From the NCBI GenBank assembly GCA_036571765.1, contig BROE01000020.1, positions 5,601,679 through 5,665,678 on the forward strand: 64,000 nt of DNA. Reading direction: 5' to 3'. The translations under genes and the position numbers were made by a program. Position 1 is the stretch's first letter; each line of letters starts with the position of its first letter. Below, in pieces: positions 1-12,065 of the stretch. This stretch comes from Plecoglossus altivelis (taxonomy: Eukaryota; Chordata; Actinopteri; Osmeriformes; Plecoglossidae). The notes under the pieces are model-generated. The model was not told the DNA's origin, ran no database searches, and was given only the letters and a program-made list of their open reading frames with translations.

Positions 1-160
1 ACTACATGTGTAGTGTCTACAGTCATACTAACACCTCATTAGGACATGTAGTGTGTAGTCTCTACAGTCATACTGACACCTCATTAGGACCAGGTGTGTA
101 GCGTCTACAGTCATACTAACACCTCATTAGGACTACATGTGTAGTGTCTACAGTCATACT
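1..160. repeat. Minisatellite in poc1a intron 3, cut by the window edge
   Basis: About four copies of a 40-45 bp unit lie head-to-tail. Each contains the core TCTACAGTCATACT and ends in ACACCTCATTAGG. The last copy is interrupted by the donor site of poc1a exon 3, so the array abuts the exon directly. Copies differ by a few substitutions and small indels. The array begins at base 1, so its full length is not visible. Confidence 0.9.
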
Positions 161-163
161 TAC

Positions 164-886
164 ACACTGGGGACCCAGAGACGGACGGTTTTGTCTCTAG
201 ATGCCGATGCTACAAGCTGACCAGATGGGGAAAACTGCACAGACATTACAGCGTCTTTATGTCCAACAAATCTGTAGGCTCTCATCTGGGGCTTCATGTT
301 CCAGACCATCAGACAGGAGTCCATGGATCCCGTAACTGGAGAAGTGAGGGACACACAAACCCACCGTAAATACACACAAATACTGTAGACTAGAGTATTA
401 TACGCCCGTGTTGTCCCACATATGATAAATCACATCCTATCTATTAATGGTGGTATTCGTTGTGCTGTATGTCCTTTCCCAGTGACTGTTTGACAACATG
501 ACATTTGAAAATGTTGTAACACACTTCACCTATTTGCTTCATGTTGCAGTTGAAGTCAACACTTGTTACTGTGTCTCTGTGGCCCTTGAAGTGTCTCTCG
601 AGGGTCGGGTCATCCTATGTAGTGAAAAGCAAAGCTGGGCATCAGTCCTGGTCAATTTCACACAGTAGGAATAGAAAACTAGGAGGAAAACCTAACTTGC
701 CCCATCATAAACTATTCAAATCGTGCGTAGGTCTCTTGCTGTAAGTAACGTTAAAATTATCAATTTCTGCCGAGCTACAAACCACTCAAATGCAAAACAT
801 CTGACAACAGCACAATTCAATATGTAACCATGACAATATAGTTATGATGGAAAGTGCTATAATAAGCCTACCAGTCCAGAAGTCAT
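164..886 (-). CDS. poc1a: POC1 centriolar protein A, N-terminal exons (partial)
   Basis: This is a WD40 beta-propeller protein of centrioles and basal bodies, needed for centriole stability and ciliogenesis. Three coding exons are visible: 872-886 (MTSGL), 530-614 (DDPTLERHFKGHRD...) and 164-335 (TGSMDSCLMVWNMKP... to RDKTVRLWVPSV). Junction phases agree (0, then 1). The segments make the first WD repeat and most of the second, with the GH and W-residue landmarks (GHRD, GHKDAV, LMVW, VRLW). The remaining repeats lie beyond the left edge. The start is the ATG at 884-886, the only one giving the short MTSGL lead joined to DDPTLER. POC1B is the close paralogue. I prefer POC1A because the neighbour is alas1, as in human 3p21.2. 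The family is clear; paralogue choice rests partly on synteny. Confidence 0.93.
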
Positions 887-2295
887 CCTTGGGATGTATT
901 TGAAGAAACGCAGTGAAATAGTTTCTACCAAGCAACCGTTATTGTCTTTCGATGGTATGTGTTGTTATTTGCTTCCGTATAGTATTAAGGGTCGGAAGAA
1001 ACAAGAAAGGATGAATTAGCTAGCGCAACGACAAACTCGGTGAATTCATAGATTGATATGTGTGAATTGCCACCCGGTTGCTGACAACAACAGAGACGTT
1101 TCAGTTTACGCGCCGCGATTGGGCGCTGACAAGCTATTCTTCTTCTTCTGTTAAATGTTTTCACAGCCAGCAACCAACATTCATGACGCGCCATCCTGCC
1201 ACCTCCTGTACAGGAGTTCTCTGTCCATTCACAATTTAAGTTTTGACATTTCTGGCCTTCCGCAAGATCACAATTCAGTTTTGTCTTTTTGGTATTAGAT
1301 TATCCTGTGCTGTATTGTTAAATTGTAAGAAAATGTTATGATTTACATGAATGTATTTTAGCTGTAGTCTGGCTGCTGCCTTCGATCCATTAAATGTTAT
1401 TACTTGTAACCTTTATGTTATTAACACTTTCAGTCACAGTACTTTAACAGGCAGGTGTACAGTGACAAAATCCACTCAGTATGGCATTAAACAAGATTAA
1501 CCAGGATACGCATGTGATCCGCAGTGAGGTCATGGTCGTTTACGATAGGTAATTTGATTTCTCAGCTTGACCTCTATATCCTCTCCTCTTTGAGCGTGGA
1601 TTTGACTTGGCTTGACTTTTAATCTTCTAAGTATTAGAGGTCAAGGTGAAGGATTTAAATTCTCACGTGAAGTCTTATGTATGTGAAATGATGCTTCAGC
1701 CACCAGGGGGCAGGATACACAAATTAACATCAAACTGTCATAATGAAGTGAAACATTCAGATCAAATGTGAAATGTAGGGACTCGTTGGGGCTTAATGTT
1801 GATTAAGTTGGGTTGTGTTATGTTTAAGAAGCATAAATACGTAGTTACATTTTCTGTATTAACCATCAAAACCGTGGATTTTTTTGTTCTTATTTGAATA
1901 CCACGTAGTTCGTGCACACTATCATGTTGTCAAAATAACGCGTTCATAAAGAGAGTCACTATTGGCCTAGTGCAGTAGGATAACGTTATCTACACGTGCT
2001 ATTACCCCTTCACCTTTATCTCTTCTGCTTTTTGCCATCTCATCATGCCGTGGCCAGGAAATAATAAGGTTGAGATATAACGAGCCAGAATCACTTCCAG
2101 ACTTGTTAATAATCAACCAGAGAATGGCCCTCCGGCCCTGCTTGTAAATACAGAACAACACAGGTAGTTAGATTTTCTAAACATTTAATTAAAATGTGTT
2201 AGAAGAAAAAGGAGACGATACTCTATGACACAATACAACCCCCTCAGAACTACTAAGTCATGCTTGCATCTGGACCTTGGCATAAGTACATAGGG

Positions 2296-2352
2296 TGTAG
2301 TACAATGTTGAGTCTGTAGTACAATGTTGAGTCTGTAGTACAATGTTGAGCC
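2296..2352. repeat. 19 bp tandem repeat, three copies
   Basis: Unit TGTAGTACAATGTTGAGTC is present three times in direct succession. The last copy has one substitution (GAGCC). Confidence 0.9.
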
Positions 2353-4228
2353 TGTGAACTGGGAACATGTCGGTGCACTTACTGTGTGGTGGTAATGTGA
2401 AACATGTTCAGTCAAAACCCTTTTACAAATATGATTACCCTGTTGTTTCTGGGTTCCCAAGCACTAGATGCATCAACGTGAACGTAAAGGGATTTGACCT
2501 TTTACGTAAAGGGTCGAGACAACGGCTGAAAAACAAGGTGGTTGTTTTAGGAGAGTCAGCTAACATTCTATATCTCTTTTCTCTGCGTCCAAACCAAGGC
2601 CGATCTTTAACCACTGACATAGTGTGTACTGCAGCTGGCCTGTAATCCAGTTGGACTGAAGTAGCAGTCCTGAGTTGGAGGACTTTCACAGGGGGCCTGA
2701 GAGAATCACGTCAGTGGAGTCTACTGTCCTGACACCCATCTAGTTTATTGTATCACATCCTCTCCTATCCAAGCAAAGACTAACGTGTCTTCTGATGGAG
2801 TCATTGTTTGTGCTGACTCTACTGTATGCATGAGAATCAGTGGTAAGATACACTGCTGACTGGTGTAGTTTTAATTGTGTTTGGCTGACTGTGGTTCACA
2901 AGTTAAGACACCCAAAATGCAACCAAAACCTACTTACATAACATGTCAGACAAATCTGGCTTCAAAAATAACAAACAATCGCCCAAGATGGGCAAACCAC
3001 CAAACCTTCCCTGATGCGTGTGCACGAACAGTGAAGACATTCCAAAACAAACAAAGACCTTCCTTCTTCAGAGGTATTTTATTGAGTCTGGCCTCTGAAG
3101 ACCATATTAGCGTGACAAGCTTAAGCAGGATTTTCAGGATTCCCACCCCTCCCCACTGGGCCTTACTCATGCCTCTGAAACCTCAACAATGAGAGGTGCT
3201 ACGGTTCTTTGACAGAAAACAATGAGCATTTTTGAAGGAAATGGAAAGTGGAAAATGGACTTGTCCAGGTGATCGAAATGTGATGGATTAACAGGTCAAA
3301 AAGATAAACGATATAACCAAGCATTGTGTTCTTATCACCAATCGATCCCCTTTAAAGTTGTATTGAAGGCAGCATGTGCTCTTCTCACAATAGTAGGACT
3401 GTTGTAGTCCGATGGCCACCAGGTATAGATTTCCTCCGGCAGCTAATACAAAGCAGGGCACATGCCATGTGGCAACTGTACAATGAAATTAGTTTCCTAA
3501 TTACATTTCCTCTTCTGAATTACAGTTTGCATACAGAGGTCGTGTGAGGAAAACAAACTGTGACTTGGTCCAAAACATATGGCTTATTTTTTCACGATTA
3601 CAAGACCCTTTTCGAAAACACTCAAAGTGGTGCTTGTGTCTGAATGTTGTTAAGGGCTTATGATAATAATCTCTTGTACTGTAAGACTTCTGTATTTTGC
3701 TTGTAATGCACAATGATGGGAACAACAAGGGATTCCAATTCCCTGGAACTCTGCTAAGTATTTCTGCTGGTTGTTATTCTATTAAAAATTCCAGTCTCAT
3801 GCAAATGGGTGTAACTGCTATTATAAAATGCAGTGTGATCTGAGGTCAACTGCTAAAGAGAACACCTACATTGCTTTGCCTTACAGCTGAATGGAGTTCC
3901 TGCAAGTAGATTGATTCCAATCTGGAAATTGTAATAGTTCCTAAAATGTATTTTTATTGCATGAAGATAAACTGCTTGATATTGAATAAAAAAAGCACTA
4001 TGATGGTTTGATCCGCATGTTTAAGTCTTGATGCAATCAGAACTTCCTCCTCTTGTGAAGGAAGTGATGGGCAGGTTTGAAGTGTCTTACTTCAGAACAA
4101 TCCGTTATCTTCAGCCACTATTGTTCTGTTCCTGTCACTATACAATTATGGTTCTACATCCTTGTTTCATTCTTTATGTCATCCTTGTGCAGCATGTGGC
4201 TAATCTCACTGGAGTAAATGTTATAGAC

Positions 4229-4229
<1 letters not shown>

Positions 4230-4283
<54 letters not shown>
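4230..4283. repeat. (CA)n microsatellite
   Basis: This is a nearly perfect ACAC run of about 50 bp in the poc1a-alas1 intergenic region. Confidence 0.95.
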
Positions 4284-4285
<2 letters not shown>

Positions 4286-5603
4286 TCAATCATTATTATC
4301 AAATTGACTGGAAAAAATACAGGAAGCAAAGTAAGAAAGAGTCAATGTCTGGAACCCAAGAGCATCTAATCAATGATTTATTTTGTAAAAACACTGAAAT
4401 GTTCCATTCAAGGATATTGTTATCTGACGTGTAACAGACACACAGGCGTTTAGCCTTGCCGGTGAAAAGTTGTCCAGGGTCAAACCAGGGAGTTGCTGCA
4501 GGAACCACTGATAGGAATGTCCATCTGGTCCCACTTGACCAAGGCTGATATTTGTGAAGGAGAGTTCTGACCGTGCTGGCAGGGGCACCACAGCCCGGTG
4601 ATCTTGGGACACATGTAAAGAGCAGCAGCGTTCAGCCCTTGCAAGCTCTGTTTTTCTTTACCCCTTCTCGTCTGCCTCACTTCCTCAATCAAAAGACTAC
4701 AACTACACGTAAATGACTCTGAAGCACAGTCATACACACGGCCCGGAAACAACCAGGATGAGAAATCCTGGAACATAGAAGAATAACGAAGGAATTCTAG
4801 TTCTCCATTTGTTTACTCAGAGTAGTTTGAAGCTCAATAGGAAATGGTTGTGTTCATTTGCTTGTCTTTCTTTTGCTTCGTGGGAGACAGAAACAGAATC
4901 GTTTCCTGGTTCTTACACTCGTCAAAGTTTGACAGTCATCATTCATTCCTGACAGTCAATTAGATAAAAAATGAGAAATGTGAGCTCAAAACAAGAAAAA
5001 TGAAGTGCCCAACCAACTGGTTTTATAACTCTGTGAGACAAGAATCTTTTGGAGCATCACATCATTACAAATACACACTGCATGAAAACAAATAGACTTT
5101 AAAATACTTTAGGTATATTCTGATGTGTTGTTAACGAATAATCCTCCATAAAATATTTTCCTCTCTGTTCCGGCTTCCAGAAACAGTTTAGATACTACAA
5201 TGTTTACAGTCCCCCAGTGACGCAATGTGCCCTTTATGTTAGTGCAATGGGGTGTGTGTAAGTGCTTGTGAGTAGGCGTGTTTTTGCATGCTTGGAAACG
5301 TGCGTGAGGTTAGACTTCCTTTCCGAACTTTCTGGAGCAAAGAGTCACGTGACCACATTCCATTCAGGAGGCCTCTGAGGACTTGGAGATAGCAGGACCT
5401 TGATGAGAATAACTGAGCAAGAATGAGTTCACTGTCACAGTGACTTCATGCCATATGAAAACGTGCAAATATTTCAGGGATATTTGATATTGGTGACTAT
5501 GCGTTCTTCCACAGTGTGAGGAGATCATTGTTCTCTAGATTCAGGTGCGCATTGAGATCGGACGATTACTGAGTTCAGAACTTTCAATGTCAAAACAGAA
5601 TTT

Positions 5604-5636
5604 GTGTGTGTGTGTGTGCGTGTGTGTGTGTGTGCA
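5604..5636. repeat. (TG)n microsatellite
   Basis: A TGTG run with a single GTGCG interruption. Confidence 0.9.
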
Positions 5637-6393
5637 GATGAATGATTCTACTGAGGAATTGATACTAGTGTGCAGACGAACGTTGTGTTTCTACTGAGGA
5701 AGGGATACGACTGTAACTCGTAGAAGGAGACTGGCCTGTTTCTTCAGTAAATACGAGGAAGCGACCTTTCAAAGAGATAAGCATGTGCCAACCTTTCACT
5801 GATCGGCATTTCGTTGTTATGAATCATGTTTTAAACCTCTGTCCCTTTTGTGATGTTTTTTTAACCTGATTAGTCTCCATAGAGATGAATCTCCTCATGC
5901 GGTGTGGCTATCAGGGCCGAAAACAAGCATTTGCGTGTGTGGTCGGAGTCACGTCGCTCTGTCAGTATTAATAGAATAATCGGCTGGCATAGACCCTCTG
6001 TGGATCTATCAGTTGAAATGAAAGTGTCTAAAAGAGGTCTGGCACTAAGGTGAACTACGAAAATAGGCCTTTCAGAAGGAAGTGTCCTCAGACCAAACAG
6101 CTGGTTTCACCAGGGTATTTCCAAAGACGTTCCTTTCCGCTACCACGTAAAGAAGAAGTAAACCATACACCTTACGACACAAGCTGTTCCAACCAAACCA
6201 TTCTTAATAACGCAACGGTTTCATACTTACTGTCATAAAGCCTCGCGTTTAAAAAAGGAGGTCTCTTTTCCATGACAAAGGAAGTCCTGGATTACTGGGG
6301 CAACTCTCCGGTTTCACGACAAGCGCAGTTTATCACATAATAATGGTGTTATTGTCCGTTCCTCTTCGCATATGACGTTGACCGTTCATATTA

Positions 6394-6400
<7 letters not shown>

Positions 6401-6432
<32 letters not shown>

Positions 6433-6438
6433 ACACAC
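6401..6438. repeat. (CA)n microsatellite followed by a G run
   Basis: An ACAC run with one CTC interruption. A run of ten G follows shortly after, at about 6447-6456. Confidence 0.9.
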
Positions 6439-7248
6439 TTTTGTAGGGGGGGGGGCTGGTGTAGCTATAGTAACCTTCACGCAGCCATTAGCCCAGGTTG
6501 TAATGGGCCCCTTAAACAAAAAGGTGTGTTGTATTCTGATATTCAGAAAGGTAGATGCCCTACATTTGAGAAGCCTGTCACTGAGTAGCTTCTAGGAAAT
6601 GGTTTTTCTTTTCATTTTATTCGTCCCCATTTTGTCTGAATTGGGTCATAGTTGTCTCAGTATACATCTTTGGCCATCTTTGTTAGTCTGCACAGGGGTA
6701 CTCCTCAATTCAGAAACTGTAACTCTCTCAGGGAGATATACGCTCACTATTACAAGCACTCGTCTAAGATGTATACACATGTCTGAATGTCAGTCAATGT
6801 TTGCAATTTGCAAGTGCGCGTTTGTGTTTCAACGTCGACCCTCGGTTACATGTTATCAACATCAGTAAGGTCCTAATAGACACTGAACTCTTCTACCATC
6901 CAGAACCAATTCTGACATGAGTTAAAACAAGCCCCCAGATAAGTATTTATTCAACTATATGGTTTTGATCTGTAACAAGTCAATGTACCGTGGTACAGAT
7001 CTTCAAAAAACCCCACCAGTTCTACTGTGTTGGAAACCAAATTCAGTTATTTCTTTATCCATGTTATCATCCATATTCTTTCTTTGTATTTATTTCTTTT
7101 GGTTCTGCTGAGTCAGAGACTTCATAGAGACTGTTCATAATGTATTGGGAACGTTCTAATCCTTAGAGAAGGATGTTCTCATGTATGTATCCTTTCAGCT
7201 TTGGTGAACCATGACAAAAACTTGCTTTACAAGATAAAACATCAACAT

Positions 7249-7254
7249 TTTATT
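7249..7254 (-). terminator. alas1 polyadenylation signal AATAAA
   Basis: TTTATT on + reads AATAAA on -. It lies about 275 bp past the alas1 stop, the expected distance for a short 3'UTR. Other AATAAA-like hexamers on - lie nearer the stop (about 7380-7400), so more than one end is possible. Confidence 0.6.
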
Positions 7255-7527
7255 TTATAATTCCCTGTTAGGAAAAGTAGTGAACACTCTTGCCAGTTAT
7301 TATTGTGGACAAGGCAAGGCAAGCTAGTCCAATTGATTTGACAAAATACATGTAATGACCAATGCACCAATGACAAATAAAAACACCAATCTCGTATTTT
7401 GTTATATTTTATTTCATCGTATAGTATCTTCTCATGGAATATTAAATAAGTTATACCACTTATCAAAGACAATAATACACTACAACAGTGATATCTTTAA
7501 AGGAATTGATTGAAGTTTAGTGTAGTG

Positions 7528-10349
7528 TCAGGCATGAGCAGAGATTGGGTGGCTTAATCCACTGAAGTAAGACTTTTCTCTGTCGCTCATCACTTCAAAG
7601 TGAAGAGGTTGCTGACAGAAAGTGCATTCAGCTGATGAATGAGGCTTCAGATCCAAACCGACTTCCTTCCAAGTATGAATCAGCTTGTCTTTAGGAGGAG
7701 AGGGAAAAAAACATGAACAATCCAATGCAATAAGACATTCGTACAACAAAAAAAAAGAAAGAAAATGTTTTCCCAGAATTTCAATCAAATTGATGGTGGT
7801 TTCAAGCCGCAATTCGACACGTACCAACAAAGTAGTTCATCATCTGAGGGGTGTGGTGTGGGGTTGGGGCAATGCGGAGCAGTTCCTCTCCTCGGGCTAC
7901 AGTTGGGTAGTTGATAGCCTGGACGTAGATGTTGTACCTGCTCATCATGATGTCACAGACCTCGTTGTTCTTCTCCGCGTTGGACACCTGTTAAATCAGC
8001 GCACACCCTGTTACTTAGAGACACGGTAAATAGACCTTACAAAGGCTTTTCCTGTTTGATTCTGTCATCCAATGGGCTCCGTTAGAAGGAGGGAGACCAG
8101 CCTGCGTGGTGAGGCTGTGTTTCTCCAGGGGGAGGGAGTCTCACCCTGACTGGGATGATGTGGCTGGGACAGTGCACCACAGGCAGCCCAGAGTCCATCA
8201 GCATCTGGCGCAGCAGCTTCACGTTACGCTGATGCTTACGCCGCAGCACGCGGCCCTCCTCTCCTTTGAGGGTCTGAATGGACTCCCTGGCCCCAGCCAG
8301 CAGCATGGGAGGCAGGGAGGTGGTGAAGATGAAGCCTGCTGCGTAGGAGCGCACCGTGTCGATCAGGGCGTTGGTGCTGGCGATGTAGCCGCCCACACAG
8401 CCGAACGCCTTGCCTGAGACAGAGCAGCGTCAAACGTCAGATACTGACCTGTAAAGGGTTATCGTCAAAAGTCCTGGATGTTTATGGGTGACATCATTGA
8501 TATCCCTTTCATAACCAGGCAGCCAAGCCCAATTTATGTTCATTTTATTCTGAGAGTAGGTCCAAAAAAGAACCTGCAATTTTACTCCTCACTTTCTGAA
8601 GACATGGCCTTCTTTCCCCCCCATTTACAAACTCTTGTATTGTATTTTTCAATGGTTCTTGGTCATCTTGACATTGTGCAACAGCTGAGCACTTGGGGGG
8701 TAATTGGCTGCCGGGGTTTTTCTAGAAGCTTAGAGGAAATTCAATAAGACCAAAACAACAGCCTGTGTCTCCTAGCAACAGGTGAATGGCTCTTGTTCAG
8801 CCAGTGTCCCCTGACACATTAAGTGACTGTCCCAGGACATTGGAAATGTGTATTGAACCAGAGCAGACATTTCTGTTGTTTTGAGCCAACTGAAGTACGT
8901 GAGGTCCTGTAAAGAGAGGTACTGAGCTGCGTGCTTACCGAGGGTTCCAGAGACTATGTCCATCTTGTGCATGATGCCATCCCTGTCTCCGATCCCTCCA
9001 CCTCTGGCCCCATACAAGCCCACTGCATGGACCTCATCCACGAATGTAATCGCACCAAATTCATGGGCCACATCACACATCTCCTCAAGTGGGCACACAG
9101 CACCTGGAAGACACGAGACGTTACACGTTAACTCAAAAGCACAGGCCGGGTCAAGCTGGGCTGCTTTTGGGGTTCGAGGCAAACACGTTGAAATCCCGCA
9201 GAGACTAACCATCCATGGAGTGGACCGTCTCAAAGGCCACGATCTTTGGAGTGGAGGGGTCCGACTTCTTCAGAAGCTCTCGCAAGTGGCTGACGTCGTT
9301 GTGGCCAAAGATGAACTTCTTGGCTCCGCTGTTCCTGATCCCCTGGATCATCGACGCGTGATTCCCTGCGTCCGAGTAGATCTCACAACCTGGGAAGAGG
9401 AGGGGAGCAAAGAGCAAACGAACCGTTAGGGACAATTCCATTTTCACTCAAAGAATCTCCTAACCAACTACGAAGAGCGGGGTCATCATTTTCCTTTATT
9501 CAAGTCAAGTAAAAACTGACCAGGCAACAGTTTGGCCAACGTGAAGAGCGTTGAGTCATTTGCCACAAAGCAGGAAGTGAAGAGCAAGGCTGCGTCTTTG
9601 CCGTGTAGGTCGGCCAGCTCGTGTTCCAGCTCCACGTGGAATTTGCTGGTCCCAGAGATGTTCCTGGTGCCTCCAGCTCCTGATCCATGCTTATGTAAAG
9701 TCTCCCTGAGGGTAAAACAGTCCAATTAGCACTCTCACACCCTGGCGCTGCAGACGCCATCGAGGGACGCAAAAAAAAAAAAAAACAGGAAAAACAAGGG
9801 CTCGCGCCATCCCTCAACGGCGCCCACGAGGCTCGTTCTCCCCTGGATGCAAAGTCGGGTTCTGTTAGCGGTGTGAAAGATGCTGTTCTGCTTACATGAC
9901 GGACTGCACCACACGCGGGTGGCGGCTCATGCCCAGGTAGTCGTTGCTGCACCACACGGACACATTTCTCTTGGAGCTCAGGGACTGCGTGTAGTCGTCG
10001 GCCATGGGGAACTCGGTGGCCTTGCGGTTGACGGTTTTGAACACGCGGTAGGTGTGATCGCTCTTCTTCGCCTCGATTTTGCTCTCAAAGAATTCGTCGT
10101 AATGAAAGTTGGTCACTGCGGAAAGGGCATGGGGACAAGTGTGAGCGCGGTCTTCTCCTGGGACCACCTGGTTGCTGTCAGGGGGGGAAATGGGAAGCGA
10201 GGGGTACTCACGGCTGGGCATGTTCTCCTGCAACAGGTGAGAGACCTTGGCAGGACGCTGCTTCAGGAGGTTTCTCATCAGGTTGGCCTCCCTGTCTTTC
10301 AAGGTACTGCCTGGAGGCTTGTTCAGCTCAGCTGAGGACACATCTGCAC

Positions 10350-10388
<39 letters not shown>

Positions 10389-11010
10389 AGGGCTCAGACC
10401 GAGTACAGATGGACTGAAATGATCTGCTGTTAAATGACATGACAGCAAGAGATTGGACGGCGGCAAACCTGCGTCAAGCTACTTCTCACCTATCTGAACA
10501 CTGCGGCCCTGCTGGACGTCCTCCTGGAGTTCAACGCTGGCTTGACGTACAACGCTGCTGTTCTTTTGTCCCATTTCTGCTGCCAGGAAAGGGCACTTGG
10601 ACGCGCTTGCTTGCCCTGAGGGAAGCACAGGGTGGCCCTGGTGAAACTTGACATCCTGTTTAGGTCCTGTAGGCATAAGATACATTTAGTCCATTCATAC
10701 AAGTCATTCTTTTGATACATTTTTTACATTCATTGTATATCTTTGCCCATATTACAAACAATGCAAGTTTCTTTCATCTCGTGAAGCACGGATGGTGTTG
10801 ATGGAGCTCACCCTCATTGGACGTACTGGTCTCCTCAGTCTTCTGGAAGCTGGAGGATGAGGAGCAGAGGGAGCGAGCCAGGGGCTTGGATGCCAGGTCC
10901 ATCATCACAGGGCATTTTTGGGCGTACACCACCAGGGACTTCCTGGTCTGCTGCAGAAAGGCTTGGGGCACACGGGACATGAACGGGCAGCGACGGATGA
11001 CGATGTCCAT
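7528..11010 (-). CDS. alas1: 5-aminolevulinate synthase 1, mitochondrial
   Basis: This is the PLP-dependent first enzyme of haem synthesis (glycine + succinyl-CoA to 5-aminolevulinate) in the mitochondrial matrix. Ten coding exons: 10812-11010, 10490-10666, 10212-10343, 9896-10115, 9521-9705, 9210-9389, 8939-9103, 8145-8413, 7825-7987, 7528-7688; total 616 aa, against about 640 in human. Three Cys-Pro haem-regulatory motifs sit at C8-P9 (RRCPFMS), C33-P34 (KCPVMM) and C91-P92 (KCPFLA). These mark the housekeeping isozyme, whose import haem inhibits. The catalytic core has GAGGTRNISGTSKFH, DEVHAVGLYG and SGTLGKAFG. The Schiff-base lysine is about K421, encoded just after the exon 7/8 junction. 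Start: ATG 11008-11010, 12 bp inside an exon whose acceptor is at 11023. A non-coding first exon ends at 11842. No 5' iron-responsive element was seen, which also argues for ALAS1 over ALAS2. Confidence 0.98.
10346..10386. repeat. (CA)n microsatellite in alas1 intron 2
   Basis: An ACAC run of about 40 bp lies a few bases upstream of the acceptor of exon 3 (which starts at 10343). On the transcribed strand it reads (TG)n in place of a normal pyrimidine tract. Confidence 0.9.
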
Positions 11011-11841
11011 TCTGATTTGAGCCTGCAAGTAAAAGTTCAAAACGTTTTGGAAATGTATGTGTAGGGTGGCATTTGGATACATTTAAACATTTGCTTATCA
11101 TTGTAGATGTGGTGATGACTCGGGGGAGGAAACGGTGTTTCATCTTCTAGCGCACTAATAAATACAGCGTTGGAAAAAATCCTGTTTCCAGGAATGTCCA
11201 CCCACTTCACGACTCGGAAGTGGCGCAATATGGGGAACAACGTCGGTGTATCCTTCTTATTCAGCTAGCATGTGAAAAGATAGAAGGCTGAAGTCAAAGA
11301 CTAGACTCGACTGTTTATTACTAAATGCTATAACAAATTAATTGGTCATGACAGTTTCTTACGCCACACCACACCGTCCATAGTCTTCCAAATGACTACC
11401 TCGTGACAAGGTTAGATTGTGATTAGATGATCAGAGGGTATTGTAATGGAATAGGTTTGAGCGTTATTGTTGACTTGGCTATTGATAATTGGTAATAATA
11501 ATCGCAACACTATTGGACAAAATCACACATTAGCCAGCTATGCTCTTCTACTACATACAGCTAGCTACAACAAAGTCATTACGAGTGGTTATAAAATTCT
11601 GTTTACGCAAGTCCAATAATATGATGCCTCACTGATGCCAACCAACAAGCGAAGATGGGTTTGGTGAGAAAATCAGACCAGCCATTTAAAAAAAAACATT
11701 TCCAGATCTCAAACTACATATATTTGAGTTAACTGCTGGTTTATATTGTACGAGCTAACTACGTTCTACTAGACAGTTTAATAAGACTGGTTTCGGGCCG
11801 CTAGTACCGTGCAGTCCTAGCAAGCTGACAACTCAACTCAC

Positions 11842-12040
11842 CTCGGAATTCTTTAGACCTCCGGAGCGCTAATAAATCTATTAATGAAGATGGCTTGGTT
11901 TGAAGAGTGACTACAAGTCAGTAGTTGATGATCCAATTCCGAGTTAAGCCTGATATAACGTTGCTGATGTGAACCAACTAACGTTATCCTTCACTGAGGA
12001 CGAACGAAAGGACGACAACCCTAAACCGGCTTTTAAGAGA
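11842..12040 (-). other. Putative non-coding first exon of alas1
   Basis: A strong donor (CCGAG|GTGAGTT on -) ends an exon at 11842. The matching acceptor TTGCAG lies just before 11022. The exon's right edge (transcription start) is not defined by sequence; 12040 is an approximate outer limit. Confidence 0.55.
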
Positions 12041-12055
12041 AGGAGCGTTACTGAG

Positions 12056-12065
12056 TCTCGCGAGA
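12056..12065. promoter_or_regulatory. Palindromic TCTCGCGAGA promoter element
   Basis: A perfect ten-base palindrome lies about 210 bp upstream of the alas1 first-exon donor. This motif is a known core-promoter element of many CpG-type vertebrate promoters. It fits the alas1 transcription start. It could also act towards shisa5, which starts about 1.9 kb away on the other strand. Confidence 0.7.

Larger units (their letters stand above)
887..7230. other. Intergenic region between poc1a and alas1, no recognised gene
   Basis: The poc1a promoter and 5'UTR must lie just right of 886. I see no coding exon that I can recognise on either strand in this stretch. It holds a 19 bp x3 tandem repeat (2296-2352) and (CA)n/(TG)n tracts near 4230-4283, 5604-5636 and 6401-6438. 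Short open frames such as those at 4370-4776 (-) have no family features and no consistent splice sites. Confidence 0.6.

Noticed and set aside
4370..4776. Possible gene on - between poc1a and alas1
   Set aside because: Two overlapping short frames without recognised motifs, consistent splice sites or a gene-like codon pattern.
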